Shown: positions 1-9,919, counted from the stretch's first letter. The stretch is DNA of 64,000 bases from Slackia exigua ATCC 700122 (GCF_000162875.1 NZ_GG700630.1:884015-948014), one strand, 5' to 3'. Numbers and translations are program-made. The notes: a model not told the origin generated them from the sequence alone.

Positions 1-1204
<1,204 letters not shown>

Positions 1205-1230
1205 GCGCGAACTCCTCCGTCGTGCGTCTG

Positions 1231-1253
1231 CCCGCCTGCACGGTGCAGGCGGG
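1231..1253 (-). terminator. GC-rich hairpin between coaE and uvrB
   Basis: The arms 1231-1239 and 1245-1253 are perfectly complementary (CCCGCCTGC) around a 5-nt loop. There is no T-run on either side. It could reduce read-through from coaE into uvrB or act as an mRNA-processing site; a true terminator is not certain. Confidence 0.35.
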
Positions 1254-1263
1254 GACGTTTCGG

Positions 1264-1908
1264 CTATCGTACGTCTGATGGAGATGCGCGGCGCGCACCA
1301 GGGGGAAAACCCGTCAGGACATCGACGAGACGGCGGACCTGCTTCTCGACGTCCTCGATGCGGCCGTCGTTCACGATCGCATAATCGGCCCATGCACGCA
1401 GCGTGGCCTCGTCCGGCTGGCGCGATGCCCGTGCACGGGCATCCTCTTCGCGTTGCCGGCCGCGCGCGACGACGCGGGCGATGCGGGTCTCGAGAGGGGC
1501 CACGACGGCGACGACGGCATCGGACCAGGGGTACCGTTCATGCGTGGCTTCCCCTGCGCTCACCTCGACCGCGACGAGAGGATGCGTAAGCGCAAGCGCC
1601 TCGGAACGTGCACGGGCAGCCTCGATGATGGCGGGATGCGTTATCCCGTTGAGCGTCTCGGTTCCTTCGGGCGTCGAGAACGCCGCACGCGCAAGCGCGG
1701 CAGCATCGACGCGTCCGTCGGAATCGACGACGTCCGGACCGAACGCATGCGCCAGGGCGGACGCGACGTCAGGATCGCGCAGGACGTCGCGCCCGATGGC
1801 GTCCAGATCGATGACCGCCGCTCCATAGTCGGACATGAGGCGCGCAACCAGGCTTTTTCCGGAACCGATCCCGCCTGCCACTATGACGATGGGCGCGCGT
1901 CCGCTCAT
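1264..1908 (-). CDS. coaE: Dephospho-CoA kinase
   Basis: CoaE catalyses the last step of coenzyme A synthesis, the ATP-dependent phosphorylation of the 3'-hydroxyl of dephospho-CoA, in the cytoplasm. The 214-residue protein has the P-loop GGIGSGKS at residues 12-19, the DxD-type [11 protein letters not shown] near residue 33, and the HPAIIEAAR lid-region motif, all typical of the family; the length is usual (about 200). The ATG at 1908 has the ribosome binding site GGAG about 8 nt upstream. The gene lies between rpsA and uvrB on the same strand, but two hairpins separate it from rpsA. A TAGTAT box at 1955-1960 could be its own -10 element. Confidence 0.95.
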   Translation of the reverse strand: MSGRAPIVIVAGGIGSGKSLVARLMSDYGAAVIDLDAIGRDVLRDPDVASALAHAFGPDVVDSDGRVDAAALARAAFSTPEGTETLNGITHPAIIEAARARSEALALTHPLVAVEVSAGEATHERYPWSDAVVAVVAPLETRIARVVARGRQREEDARARASRQPDEATLRAWADYAIVNDGRIEDVEKQVRRLVDVLTGFPPGARRASPSDVR

Positions 1909-1976
1909 GCGCCGACTCCTTTCGATGCGCCGTGCATCTCTTCCTCGGTACGCGATACTACCTCATCTACGCATAC

Positions 1977-2017
1977 GAAGAACCCGACGCCCATGATGCA
2001 CGGACGCCGGGTTCTTC
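1977..2017 (-). terminator. Second hairpin of a tandem terminator after rpsA
   Basis: The 10-bp arms 1977-1986 and 2008-2017 (GAAGAACCCG and its complement) are perfect around a 21-nt loop. No strong T-run follows. Together with the hairpin at 2020-2054 it forms a tandem structure in the rpsA-coaE gap. Confidence 0.5.
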
Positions 2018-2019
2018 AA

Positions 2020-2054
2020 GACCGGACCGCCTTGCTTGATGAGACGGTCCGGTC
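2020..2054 (-). terminator. First hairpin after rpsA
   Basis: The arms 2020-2029 and 2045-2054 (GACCGGACCG) are fully complementary with a 15-nt loop, and the structure lies about 20 nt past the rpsA stop codon. It is followed by TTGAAGAA rather than a T-run, a form often seen in high-GC genomes. Confidence 0.55.
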
Positions 2055-2072
2055 GATGGGTGCGAGGGGTGC

Positions 2073-3272
2073 TTACTCCGCAGCGGCTTCGGACTCTTCG
2101 TCCTTGCGGTCCTTCTTGCGGGGCTGGCGAGGCTCGGCCTGGACGGTCTCGTCGATTTCGATTTCGATGCCCAGCTCTTCGGCGGCGGCCTTCATCGACA
2201 GGGAGATGCGGCGACGGTCGGGGTTGACCTCCATGACCTTCACCTTGACCTCCTGGCCGACCTTGACGACCTGAGCCGGGGTCTCGATGCGGCGAGGAGC
2301 CATCTCGGAGATGTGGACCAGGCCTTCGACATTGCTGCCGAGTTCGACGAATGCTCCGAACGGAACGATCTTGGTGACCTTGCCGTCGATGACGGAGCCG
2401 ACCGGATAGGACTCGACGAGCTTGATCCACGGATCAGGCGTGGTCTGCTTGAGGCCGAGGGAGATGCGCTCGCGGCTCAGATCGACGTCCAGAACCTCGA
2501 CCTCCACTTCCTGGCCGACCTTGACGACCTCGGAGGGATGGTTGACGTGGTTCCAGGAAAGCTCGGAGATGTGGACCAGGCCGTCGATGCCGCCGAGATC
2601 CACGAATGCGCCGAAGTCGACGATCGAGGAGACGGTGCCCTTGAGGCGCATGCCCTTGGTGAGCTTGCTGAGGATTTCGGCGCGCTCGTTCTTGCGGCCC
2701 TCTTCGAGGAGGACGCGGCGGGAGAGCACGACGTTGTTGCGGTTGCGGTCCATCTCGATGACGCGGGCCTCGAGCTCGGTGCCGAGATACATGTCGAGAT
2801 CCTTGACGCGACGCAGGTCGACGAGGGATGCAGGCAAAAAGCCGCGCAGTCCGATGTCGATGATCAGGCCGCCCTTGACGACTTCGATGACTTCGCCGGT
2901 GACGGCTTCGCCGGCCTTGAACTTCTCTTCGACGCTGATCCAGGCGCGTTCGTACTCGGCGCGCTTCTTGGACAGGATGAGACGGCCTTCCTTGTCTTCC
3001 TTCTGGAGGACGAGGGCCTCGATCTCGTCGCCGAGGGCGACGATCTCGGAGGGATCGGCATCCTTGCGGATGGAGAGCTCGCGGGAAGGAATGACGCCTT
3101 CGCTCTTGAACCCGATGTCGAGCAGAACCTCGTCATGCTCGATCTGCACGACGGTGCCCTTGACCAGATCGCCTTCGTCGAAGTCGGTCAGGGTGCCATC
3201 GATCATCGCGTTCATCTGCTCGTCGCTGATGTCCTCGAAATCGATGACGGACGTGTTCTTGATGTCGGTCAA
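2073..3272 (-). CDS. rpsA: 30S ribosomal protein S1
   Basis: S1 binds mRNA on the small ribosomal subunit and helps translation initiation. The 399-residue protein shows four S1 (OB-fold) repeats, starting near residues 35, 121, 206 and 293, with the typical VDFGAFVDLGGIDGLVHISE and VPFGAFVELGSNVEGLVHIS signatures in repeats 3 and 4. It ends in a charged tail (RKKDRKDEESEAAAE). Four repeats, against six in Escherichia coli, is the usual form in actinobacteria. The start codon is TTG, chosen because AAAGGGG sits 6 nt upstream and no ATG is available near the first domain. A possible -10 box (TACAAT, 3402-3407) gives a leader of about 125 nt, which could serve autoregulation. Confidence 0.95.
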   Translation of the reverse strand: MTDIKNTSVIDFEDISDEQMNAMIDGTLTDFDEGDLVKGTVVQIEHDEVLLDIGFKSEGVIPSRELSIRKDADPSEIVALGDEIEALVLQKEDKEGRLILSKKRAEYERAWISVEEKFKAGEAVTGEVIEVVKGGLIIDIGLRGFLPASLVDLRRVKDLDMYLGTELEARVIEMDRNRNNVVLSRRVLLEEGRKNERAEILSKLTKGMRLKGTVSSIVDFGAFVDLGGIDGLVHISELSWNHVNHPSEVVKVGQEVEVEVLDVDLSRERISLGLKQTTPDPWIKLVESYPVGSVIDGKVTKIVPFGAFVELGSNVEGLVHISEMAPRRIETPAQVVKVGQEVKVKVMEVNPDRRRISLSMKAAAEELGIEIEIDETVQAEPRQPRKKDRKDEESEAAAE

Positions 3273-3751
3273 AACGGACCCCTTTCAAGCACAGGGACCC
3301 TTCGCCATGGTGGTTGAATACAACATGTCTCGGGGGCCTACAGTTGCGGTTCCCGCGTGCTTTTGCATGCGGGGCCTGCCATCTCTCAGACAAGCCGTTG
3401 CATTGTACCATAGCCCCCATGCGCTCCCACCCTCGAAGAGACCTTCCCCAAACCCTCCGAAATTCCTGCTGAAACCCTGCTTTCTACCGCCGCGCATGCG
3501 CAAGGCATCGGACATCGCCGTATGGAATCGCCTGCGTCATCCGCCTGAGGGCGCGCGCAGCCTGAACCGAACACGCGCACGGTGGCGGGCGCCGAGAGGC
3601 ATCCGCCGCTCCGAGCAGCATATCCGCGCGCAGTCGAGGCGGCTCTCGCGCATACTCGCCGACGGCTGCACGTCGCAGGCGTATCCGGCGTAATCCGCGC
3701 GCAGCCGGGCCGGTCATGGTCGCAGGCTCGGTCCCGATGCTCGCTCGAAAC
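3273..3751. other. 479-bp intergenic region upstream of rpsA
   Basis: It holds the likely rpsA promoter and leader (TACAAT on the minus strand at 3402-3407) and, in its left-hand part next to the DUF523 gene, a set of short direct repeats. No convincing coding region or RNA gene was seen. Confidence 0.5.
3402..3407 (-). promoter_or_regulatory. Candidate -10 box for rpsA
   Basis: TACAAT reads on the minus strand about 130 nt before the rpsA TTG. The -35 region is poor (GTGGGA at the right distance). The assignment rests on position and the -10 match alone. Confidence 0.35.
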
Positions 3752-3776
3752 CTATCCGCGCGCAGTCGAGGCGGCT
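3621..3776. repeat. Short direct repeats at the 3' end of the DUF523 gene
   Basis: A 24-bp unit beginning TATCCGCGCGCAG occurs identically at 3621-3644 and 3753-3776. A diverged copy (18 of 22 positions) lies at 3692-3713. The copy at 3753-3776 contains the last codons and part of the stop codon of the DUF523 gene, so the other two look like duplicated remnants of that gene end. Confidence 0.7.
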
Positions 3777-4216
3777 TCGATCAGCATGCGCGCCTTCGTA
3801 TCCGGAAAGACCTCGATCCCCGCCTTCTTGAAGAGCGCGGCCGTTATGCCGTCGCCGGCGACGAGCCGGCCCGAGAAGGTCCCGTCGTAGACGCTCCCGC
3901 ATCCGCACGACGGGCTCTTGCCTTTGAGAAGGGCATGCGTGCAGCCGGCATCGAGCGCATACGCAAGGCAGGACCCGGCCCCGCGGACGAACGCGTCGGT
4001 CACATCCTCGCCCGCGCACGACATGACCCGTCCGCCGCTGATTTCAGCGGGGTCACGCGGCACGGGCAGCCCGCCTGCCGTCTCGGGGCAGAAGGGCACC
4101 AGGTCGAACGCGGCCTCGAGCTGCGCGAGGCAATCCAGGCGATGGTGGCCTCCCCGATACGTGCACGGCTCCCCCATCAGGCAGGCGCTGATGGCAAGCT
4201 TCGGTTTCGGCGGCAC
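3752..4216 (-). CDS. DUF523 family protein
   Basis: A 154-residue protein of the DUF523 family (YbbK-like), whose biochemical role is not established. Family marks are the N-terminal AISACLMGEPCTYRGG, the FCPETAGGLPVPR stretch with a conserved cysteine, and KGKSPSCGCG around residue 101. The conserved cysteines at residues 12, 18, 43, 104 and 106 suggest a metal or redox site; this is inference. The length is typical. It is monocistronic, divergent from mscS, with its last codons inside a repeated 24-bp element. Confidence 0.85.
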   Translation of the reverse strand: MPPKPKLAISACLMGEPCTYRGGHHRLDCLAQLEAAFDLVPFCPETAGGLPVPRDPAEISGGRVMSCAGEDVTDAFVRGAGSCLAYALDAGCTHALLKGKSPSCGCGSVYDGTFSGRLVAGDGITAALFKKAGIEVFPDTKARMLIEAASTARG

Positions 4217-4418
4217 GGCGGCTCCTTAAGGATCGATGGCGGTCCGTTCGCCCCTATCTTACGCGAACCTTGCCAATCGCTGATTCGACCGAGCGATTCC
4301 GACATGATATGTTGGCACGGCCCGACGGCGCGAATACGGCGAAGCGCGCTTCCCCTACGGCGCCGGGCCGCATCTCGCCCATCTCTCCGCCCACGGGCGG
4401 CTTTTCGGAAGGCAGGCC

Positions 4419-5213
4419 ATGACCCAGTTCCTCGCGACATTAGGCATCTCGTCGGAAAGCGAGTTCGCACGCGACCTTCTCATGGCCGTCGTCATCGTCA
4501 TCGTCACGGCGGCGCTCGCCCACGTCGCCGCCAAGGCTCTGCGCCACCTGTTGGACAAAGACGCGACGCCCCTGCCGTCCACAAGCCTCATCGTCAATGT
4601 CGTGCGCGGTGCCATCTGGGCTATCGGCATCAGCGTGATGCTCGATGCCTGCTTCGACGTGAACGTGAACGCGCTCGTGACCGCCCTAGGCGTCGGAGGC
4701 GTCGCCCTATCGCTCGGGCTGAAGGACACGCTCTCCAACTTCATCGGCGGCCTTCAGATGACGCTCATGGGCATCGTCGTGCCGGGCGACCACATCGAAG
4801 TCGGCGGAGATGCCGGCGTGGTGCAGGACGTGAACTGGCGCCATACCACCATTTCGAACCGTCTCGGCGAAACGGTGGTCATACCGAACTCGGTCATCGC
4901 GACGACCGCCCTCGTCCAGCTCCCCCCGGCGGAACGCGTCTCGGTGCCCTTCGCCGTGACGGGCGACGCGCATGATATGCGTGCCGTGAAGCGGGACATC
5001 GAAGCATCCGCCAAACAGGCCGCCGAATCCGTATGCCCCATCACGGAGGGGCCTCATGCCTCCTTCTCCGAAATCACCGAATACGGATTCAAGGGCAAGC
5101 TCGCCCTGAGCATCGACGACCCTGCGCATGCGAACGACGTCATCGACGCTGTGATCACGGCCATCGCGCCCATGACGCGCCGCGAGACGCATGCGGGCGA
5201 AGGCGCCGAGTAG
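4419..5213 (+). CDS. Small-conductance mechanosensitive channel (MscS family)
   Basis: This membrane channel opens under high membrane tension and releases solutes during osmotic downshock. The 264-residue protein has three membrane segments (about residues 21-40, 56-78 and 84-105). The pore-lining third helix reads VTALGVGGVALSLGLKD and is followed by the beta domain with GDHIEVGGDAGVVQDVNWRH and NRLGETVVIPNSVI, which match the MscS signature. The C-terminal alpha/beta domain is present. The start is supported by GGAAGGCAGG just upstream. It lies ahead of a symporter gene on the same strand, but the 135-nt gap suggests separate expression. Confidence 0.9.
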   Translation: MTQFLATLGISSESEFARDLLMAVVIVIVTAALAHVAAKALRHLLDKDATPLPSTSLIVNVVRGAIWAIGISVMLDACFDVNVNALVTALGVGGVALSLGLKDTLSNFIGGLQMTLMGIVVPGDHIEVGGDAGVVQDVNWRHTTISNRLGETVVIPNSVIATTALVQLPPAERVSVPFAVTGDAHDMRAVKRDIEASAKQAAESVCPITEGPHASFSEITEYGFKGKLALSIDDPAHANDVIDAVITAIAPMTRRETHAGEGAE

Positions 5214-5348
5214 CGTCTCTGCCGCAGCAGCCCCGCCATCCTCCTCCGCTCGTCGCGCTCTCGAACGTTCCTGCCGATGAAACTGGTACATTTATGCACC
5301 GATCCGCGGGCCGCAGGGAGACGGCACGCCCGTCACGGAAAGCATGCC

Positions 5349-6542
5349 ATGAAGAAGATAGTCACGAGCCTGCCCTTCATCCTTCTCGTATCCGTCGTCG
5401 TCGGCATCGTCCTCGGGCTCGTCTCGAACGAATCCGTCATGAACGTCGTGGTCACCGTCAAATACGTGCTGAGCCAGATCATCATGTTCTGCGTGCCGCT
5501 CATCATCATCGGATTCATCGCGCCGTCCATCACCAAGCTCGGCTCGAACGTTTCGCGCGTCTTAGGGGTCGCCGTCGTCATCGCCTACCTATCGTCCATC
5601 GGCGCCGCGCTCTTCTCGACCGTCGCCGGATACGCGATCATCCCCCACCTCTCCATCGCCACGACGGTCGACGGCCTCAAGGAGCTTCCGAACGTCGTCT
5701 TCCAGCTCGATATTCCTCAGATCATGCCGGTCATGAGCGCGCTCGTGCTGGCCATCCTGCTCGGCTTGGCCACCGTCTGGACGCGCGGCGAGACCATGGC
5801 GAAGCTGCTCGACGAATTCCAGAAGATCGTGCTCGCCATCGTGACGAAGATCGTCATCCCGCTGCTGCCCGTCTTCATCGCCTCGACGTTCTGGTGCCTG
5901 TCGTACGAAGGAACCATCACCAAGCAGCTGCCTGTCTTCCTCGCGGTCATTCTCATCGTCATCGTCGGGCACTACCTCTGGCTTGCGCTGATCTACGGTG
6001 TGGCCGGCGCGTATTCGGGCAAGAACCCGCTGAACGTGCTGAGGCGGTACGGACCCGCGTACCTGACGGCCATCGGCACGATGTCTTCCGCCGCGACGCT
6101 CGCCGTGTCGCTCCAGTGCGCCGAGAAGGCCGAGCCGCTGCGCAAGGACATGGTGCGCTTCGGCATTCCCCTGTTCGCGAACATCCACCTGTGCGGCTCC
6201 GTCCTGACCGAGGTGTTCTTCTGCATGACCATCTCCCAGATGCTCTACGGATTCATCCCGAACATCGCGACGATGGTGCTCTTCTGCCTTCTGCTCGGAA
6301 TCTTCGCCCTCGGGGCGCCCGGCGTTCCCGGCGGCACGGTCATGGCATCCTTGGGCTTGGTTGCAGGCGTGCTCGGATTCGATGCGACCGGCACGGCGCT
6401 GATCCTCACCATCTTCGCGCTGCAGGACAGCTTCGGAACCGCCTGCAACGTGACGGGCGACGGCGCGCTCACGCTGTTTTTGAGCGGATATGCCGACAAG
6501 AAGGGCATCGCCGAGGTCACCGAGTCGGGAAATATCTTCTAA
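5349..6542 (+). CDS. Dicarboxylate/amino acid:cation symporter (DAACS family)
   Basis: A secondary transporter that takes up a carboxylate or amino acid with Na+ or H+. The 397-residue protein is hydrophobic throughout and keeps the family core: a serine-rich turn (MSSAATLAVSL) and the C-terminal AxGVPGGTVMAS hairpin followed by DSFGTACNVTGDGALTLF. The second motif carries the Asp and Asn residues that in GltPh-type transporters bind Na+ and the substrate amino group. Substrate cannot be told from sequence. The ATG at 5349 (MKKIVTS) is preferred over 5277 because it has GGAAAG upstream and begins just before the first helix. The gene converges on the Fur-family gene. Confidence 0.9.
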   Translation: MKKIVTSLPFILLVSVVVGIVLGLVSNESVMNVVVTVKYVLSQIIMFCVPLIIIGFIAPSITKLGSNVSRVLGVAVVIAYLSSIGAALFSTVAGYAIIPHLSIATTVDGLKELPNVVFQLDIPQIMPVMSALVLAILLGLATVWTRGETMAKLLDEFQKIVLAIVTKIVIPLLPVFIASTFWCLSYEGTITKQLPVFLAVILIVIVGHYLWLALIYGVAGAYSGKNPLNVLRRYGPAYLTAIGTMSSAATLAVSLQCAEKAEPLRKDMVRFGIPLFANIHLCGSVLTEVFFCMTISQMLYGFIPNIATMVLFCLLLGIFALGAPGVPGGTVMASLGLVAGVLGFDATGTALILTIFALQDSFGTACNVTGDGALTLFLSGYADKKGIAEVTESGNIF

Positions 6543-6586
6543 GTGCGAACCCGTGCGGCCGAGCGCATGCGCCGGGTACCCGCATC

Positions 6587-6991
6587 CTAGAGCGAATTCG
6601 ATTCTTGGCCTCGGCATTCGTCGCAGATGCCCGAGAATACGACCGTGAACGAATCGATGTCCATCGGCGCGTCGCCGCGAACGAGGGATGGAATCGAGAT
6701 GCCGTCGTTCAATTCCACGTCGACCACCTTCCCGCAGCGCACGCAGATTCCATGCCCGTGCGCATCGAGGCGCCAGTCGAAGCGATCCGCGGCATCGGGC
6801 ACGCTGATCCGCTGGATACGCCCTGCATCGGCGAGAACGTTCAGGTTGCGATAGACGGTCGCGCGGGAGATGGACGGGTGCTTCCCGCGCACGGTCTCGA
6901 AGACGTCGATGGCGGTCGGATGGTCGTTCGATGCGCGAACGGCCTCGAGAACGAGCGAACGCTGAACGGTTTGACGGGTATCAGGACGCAT
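6587..6991 (-). CDS. Fur/PerR-family metalloregulator
   Basis: A transcriptional repressor of the Fur superfamily that senses metal or peroxide. The 134-residue protein has the winged-helix recognition segment SISRATVYRNLNVLADAG (about residues 40-57), the metal site DAHGHGICVRC and a second Cys pair in CDEC near the C-terminus, giving the structural CxxC...CxxC zinc site. The short length and lack of a His-rich insert look more PerR-like than Fur-like, but this cannot be decided here. Its ATG lies 11 nt inside the end of the DUF1385 gene, so the two are probably translationally coupled. Confidence 0.9.
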   Translation of the reverse strand: MRPDTRQTVQRSLVLEAVRASNDHPTAIDVFETVRGKHPSISRATVYRNLNVLADAGRIQRISVPDAADRFDWRLDAHGHGICVRCGKVVDVELNDGISIPSLVRGDAPMDIDSFTVVFSGICDECRGQESNSL

Positions 6992-8186
6992 GGGCCGCGC
7001 CTTCCTCCCGTTCCTCGCGTTCGAGCACGAGTCGCATGGCCGCGATGGCGCATTCGATCTGACCGTCGTCAGGTTCGTTCGTCGTCAGATACTGCATCTG
7101 CATGCCGGGCCATAAGATGACTTTGACCAGCGGATTATCGGGATGGCTGCCCGCCCACTTCACCGTGATCTCGTAGCTTAGGCCCGCGATGAGGGGCATG
7201 AGCAGGATCCGCACGACGATGACCAGCGCAAGCTTCGGAGCGCCGTCGGGAACGCCCCAGGCGGAGATGAGCGCGTTCAAGGGCGTGAGGGTATACACGA
7301 TGATCGCGATGATCATGACCATGATGAGGAACGCGGTGCCGCATCGCACGTGCAGTCGCGGAAACGACCGCGCGTTCTCGGCGGTCAGCGGAAGCCCGTG
7401 TTCGAAGCAGTGGATGGTCTTGTGCTCGGCGCCGTGATAGCCGAACATGTCGCGGACGTCCTTCATATGGCCGATGAGCCAGATATAGAACACGAAGATG
7501 GCGACGCGTACGATGCCGTCGACGATATTCCATGCGAACGTATGCGCATCGTACTCGCCGACGATGGCGTTCGCGAGGAACGCAGGCAGCACGACGAAGA
7601 GCACGACGCCCAGTATAAGGCCGATGACCAGGGAGATGGTGACTTCTTTGCCGCCGAAGCCGCCGTCGCCCGAACGCTTTCCGGCCTTCGTGGACGGAGT
7701 CTCTTTCGAGGCTGCGAGCACGCCACAGGCATCGGACGTGCCGGAGGCGTCGGGGACATCCGCGCAAGGCGTCGTCGACGGGGATGCCGGCATATCGGCA
7801 AGAGCCGCGTCGCCGGCGCCGGCGCACGCGATGGAAGCGGGTGTCGACAAGGAGGATGGTTCCCCGTCGGCATCTTCGGTGAATTCCGCGAAGGCATGCT
7901 CCGCCGCGATGCCCGAGGCCTTGTAGCTGAGCGCGAGGCTTTCGACGAACGCACGGCATCCGCGCACGACGGGCCAATGCATCCAGGAGTTCCTGCGACG
8001 GCCGCTTGCAAGGTCATGTTCCTCGGTATAGATGGAACCATCGGACTCGCGCACGGCCACGGACCAGTTGTATTTCCCGCGCATCATGATGCCGCCCAGC
8101 AGGGCTTGCCCGCCCACATGCGTCTTCAGCGGACCGTCTTCGGCGAAGGCCCTGTTCAAATCGCTTTCGATGCGGGCTTTCGGCAT
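6981..8186 (-). CDS. DUF1385 family membrane protein
   Basis: A 401-residue member of DUF1385, a conserved membrane family of unknown function common in Firmicutes and actinobacteria. It has the family motifs GGQALLGGIMMRG near the N-terminus and YHGAEHKTIHCFE about residue 252, several membrane helices (about residues 183-210, 218-240, 285-310 and 323-345), and a cytosolic Ser/Ala-rich insert (about 105-175) that is poorly conserved in character. The start ATG is 3 nt after the thyX stop with GAGG upstream. Its end overlaps the Fur-type gene. Confidence 0.88.
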   Translation of the reverse strand: MPKARIESDLNRAFAEDGPLKTHVGGQALLGGIMMRGKYNWSVAVRESDGSIYTEEHDLASGRRRNSWMHWPVVRGCRAFVESLALSYKASGIAAEHAFAEFTEDADGEPSSLSTPASIACAGAGDAALADMPASPSTTPCADVPDASGTSDACGVLAASKETPSTKAGKRSGDGGFGGKEVTISLVIGLILGVVLFVVLPAFLANAIVGEYDAHTFAWNIVDGIVRVAIFVFYIWLIGHMKDVRDMFGYHGAEHKTIHCFEHGLPLTAENARSFPRLHVRCGTAFLIMVMIIAIIVYTLTPLNALISAWGVPDGAPKLALVIVVRILLMPLIAGLSYEITVKWAGSHPDNPLVKVILWPGMQMQYLTTNEPDDGQIECAIAAMRLVLEREEREEGAAHAS

Positions 8187-8189
8187 AGG

Positions 8190-8870
8190 TTACGGCCTCA
8201 CGATCTTAGGATACGGGTTCTTGCAGGTCATCTTCCCCTCGTGGCAGCCCTCGCGCACGCACGACGGACCCGCGTCCATGAAGATGAACGGTGCGGTCGG
8301 ACGCGCGAGCTCGAGCATCTTCCATGCGAGCTCGCGAATTTCCCATTGCGCGCGATTGCAGCAGCGCAGCGAGAAGAAATTGAGCAGAGAGCGAACGTTC
8401 ATCGTGATGACGATCTTGGATTCCGTCGCATTCGGAAGCAGGTAGCGCGCATCTTCTGCGGGGACGCCCGCAGCGAGGAGCTTCTCGTAGGCCTGCACGG
8501 CCGCATCGACGGCCGCATCGAAGACGCGCGAGAGCTCAGGGTCGGACGATACGGAATCGGGCGTCACGTATGGGACGCCTTCTTTGAACTTGACGTAGCG
8601 CTGCGACTGCTGATTGAAGCTTGCGATGCGATGACGCACCAGCTGGTGCGTCAAGGCGCGCGAGACGCCTTCGACCGCGAACGTATAGCTCGCATGTTCG
8701 AGCGTCGAATGGTGGCCGCTTTTCAGAATCGTTGAAAGCACGCTGGTCACACGCTCTGCAGGCATGGTCTCCATCAGCTCGGCAGCACCGACGGGCGCAT
8801 AGCACAGGCGTGCGGCCGTGGCGATGGCGCGCTCGGGTTCGGGCGTATGGTACAGCAGCTCTACGTGCAT
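8190..8870 (-). CDS. thyX: Flavin-dependent thymidylate synthase
   Basis: ThyX makes dTMP from dUMP using methylene-tetrahydrofolate, NADPH and FAD. The 226-residue protein carries the diagnostic motif RHRIASFNQQSQRY (RHRx7S) near residue 74, followed by residues of the FAD/dUMP site in LLNFFSLRCCNRAQWEIR. The ATG at 8870 (MHVELLYHT) is chosen over an upstream ATG at 8954 because AGAAGGA lies about 10 nt before it and the family starts there. It begins a thyX-DUF1385-fur gene run. Folate consumption links it to the folD/fhs and folP-folK genes elsewhere in the window. Confidence 0.95.
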   Translation of the reverse strand: MHVELLYHTPEPERAIATAARLCYAPVGAAELMETMPAERVTSVLSTILKSGHHSTLEHASYTFAVEGVSRALTHQLVRHRIASFNQQSQRYVKFKEGVPYVTPDSVSSDPELSRVFDAAVDAAVQAYEKLLAAGVPAEDARYLLPNATESKIVITMNVRSLLNFFSLRCCNRAQWEIRELAWKMLELARPTAPFIFMDAGPSCVREGCHEGKMTCKNPYPKIVRP

Positions 8871-8984
8871 GGGACGGCCATCCTTCTGTGCCTGGGAAGC
8901 GAGCGGAATGCATGCCACGATACAAGAAGGCGGCACCTGAAAGATGCCGCCCATAAGTAATTCGGAAAAACCGCAATGGAAGCG

Positions 8985-9413
8985 TCAGTTCTTCGATTCA
9001 AGCCCTTCGAAGAACGCTTCCCATTTCGCGAACGAATCGCGGCTGATGGTGTGTTCCATCTGGCATGCCTCGTAGTTCGCAAGCTCCGGTTCGATACCGA
9101 GCGTCTCGTTCAGGAACTTATAGAGCTTGTTATGCTTGCGCCAGATGTACGAGCCGTATTCCTCGCCCTCTTCGGTAAGCGTGACGTCACCGTAGTACGG
9201 CTGTTCCACATAGCTTTTCGCCTTGAGGGTCGTGAGGGCCTTGGAAACCGACGCCTTGGAGACGTCGAGCTTGTTGGCAAGGTCGACCGCGCGGATGGGC
9301 TTGCGCTCCGGCCCCGCAAGATCGACGATGGCTTCGAGGTAGTCTTCGAGCGAATGGCTCAGGACCTCGTCTTCGCGAGACTCGAGCATTGTTTCGGTGG
9401 GAGCGTTCGTCAT
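8985..9413 (-). CDS. DtxR/MntR-family metal-dependent regulator
   Basis: A metal-activated repressor that controls iron or manganese uptake. The 142-residue protein has the N-terminal winged helix with IRAVDLANKLDVSKASVSKA (recognition helix about residues 43-62) and the dimerization domain with metal ligands in NYEACQMEHTISRDSF (Glu, Cys/Met, Glu-His). It lacks the C-terminal SH3-like domain of DtxR/IdeR and is MntR-sized. It sits next to the feo operon on the same strand and is a candidate regulator of it. GGAAGGG precedes the ATG. Confidence 0.9.
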   Translation of the reverse strand: MTNAPTETMLESREDEVLSHSLEDYLEAIVDLAGPERKPIRAVDLANKLDVSKASVSKALTTLKAKSYVEQPYYGDVTLTEEGEEYGSYIWRKHNKLYKFLNETLGIEPELANYEACQMEHTISRDSFAKWEAFFEGLESKN

Positions 9414-9718
9414 GTCAGACCCTTCCTGCGTCCACGCATGCCTGCTTCACGCGAAATACGCGACTGCAAGGCCCCGTGGAGGCTCGGCGGCTCTCAGGTT
9501 CGAACCCTCGAGGCGCATCGGTGATACTGCACGATGGTGATACTGCTTGCATTCTAGCAAGAAATCCTTCCGCCAAGCTCCGCGTTTGCGAATGCCGGAC
9601 GGAAGAATACATTCTTCGAACGGAACATGCGGCCGAGGATTTCGACCCGTCATGACGCAACGACTCGAAGGCCCCTCCTGCACGCACGACGGGATCTCCG
9701 TCCCATTAAGCATTCCTG
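9414..9718 (-). other. 305-bp gap upstream of the DtxR-family gene
   Basis: It holds a candidate promoter (TAGAAT, minus strand, 9551-9556) and two direct repeats just downstream of it (9520-9530 and 9536-9546). The remaining part next to the Cys-rich gene shows only a weak hairpin around 9692-9706. No gene was seen. Confidence 0.5.
9520..9556 (-). promoter_or_regulatory. Candidate promoter and tandem operator of the DtxR-family gene
   Basis: GGTGATACTGC occurs twice on the plus strand at 9520-9530 and 9536-9546, exactly 16 bp apart. They lie directly downstream of a TAGAAT -10-like box (minus strand 9551-9556), so they would cover the transcription start. This fits an autorepressor site, but the binding protein is not known. 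Confidence 0.4.
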
Positions 9719-9919
9719 TCAAGAATGCGACTCAAGGTTGCGGCGGACGTCTTCCATCATCTTCTCCGCCGCGCTGCATTCCCCGGTGTATTCGGCGTTG
9801 CAATCCTGATGGCCGCACTTATCCTTATACCCGCACGTGCCCTTCTTCCGATAGTACCTGATAGACAGGGTCACAAGGCCGATGAGCACGAGCAGGATGA
9901 TGAATGTCGAGAAGTTCAT
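9719..9919 (-). CDS. FeoB-associated Cys-rich membrane protein
   Basis: A 66-residue peptide with one N-terminal membrane helix (about residues 4-22), a basic stop (RYYRKKG) and a cysteine cluster CGYKDKCGHQDCNAEYTGEC. This pattern matches the small FeoB-associated Cys-rich membrane proteins found after feoB in anaerobes; their exact role in ferrous iron uptake is not settled. It is 101 nt downstream of feoB with a strong ribosome binding site (AAAGGAGGATGAGG), so it is likely the last gene of the feo operon. Confidence 0.85.
   Translation of the reverse strand: MNFSTFIILLVLIGLVTLSIRYYRKKGTCGYKDKCGHQDCNAEYTGECSAAEKMMEDVRRNLESHS

Noticed and set aside
9490-9515. GGTTCGAACC resembling a tRNA T arm
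   Set aside because: No acceptor or anticodon stem can be built around it on either strand.
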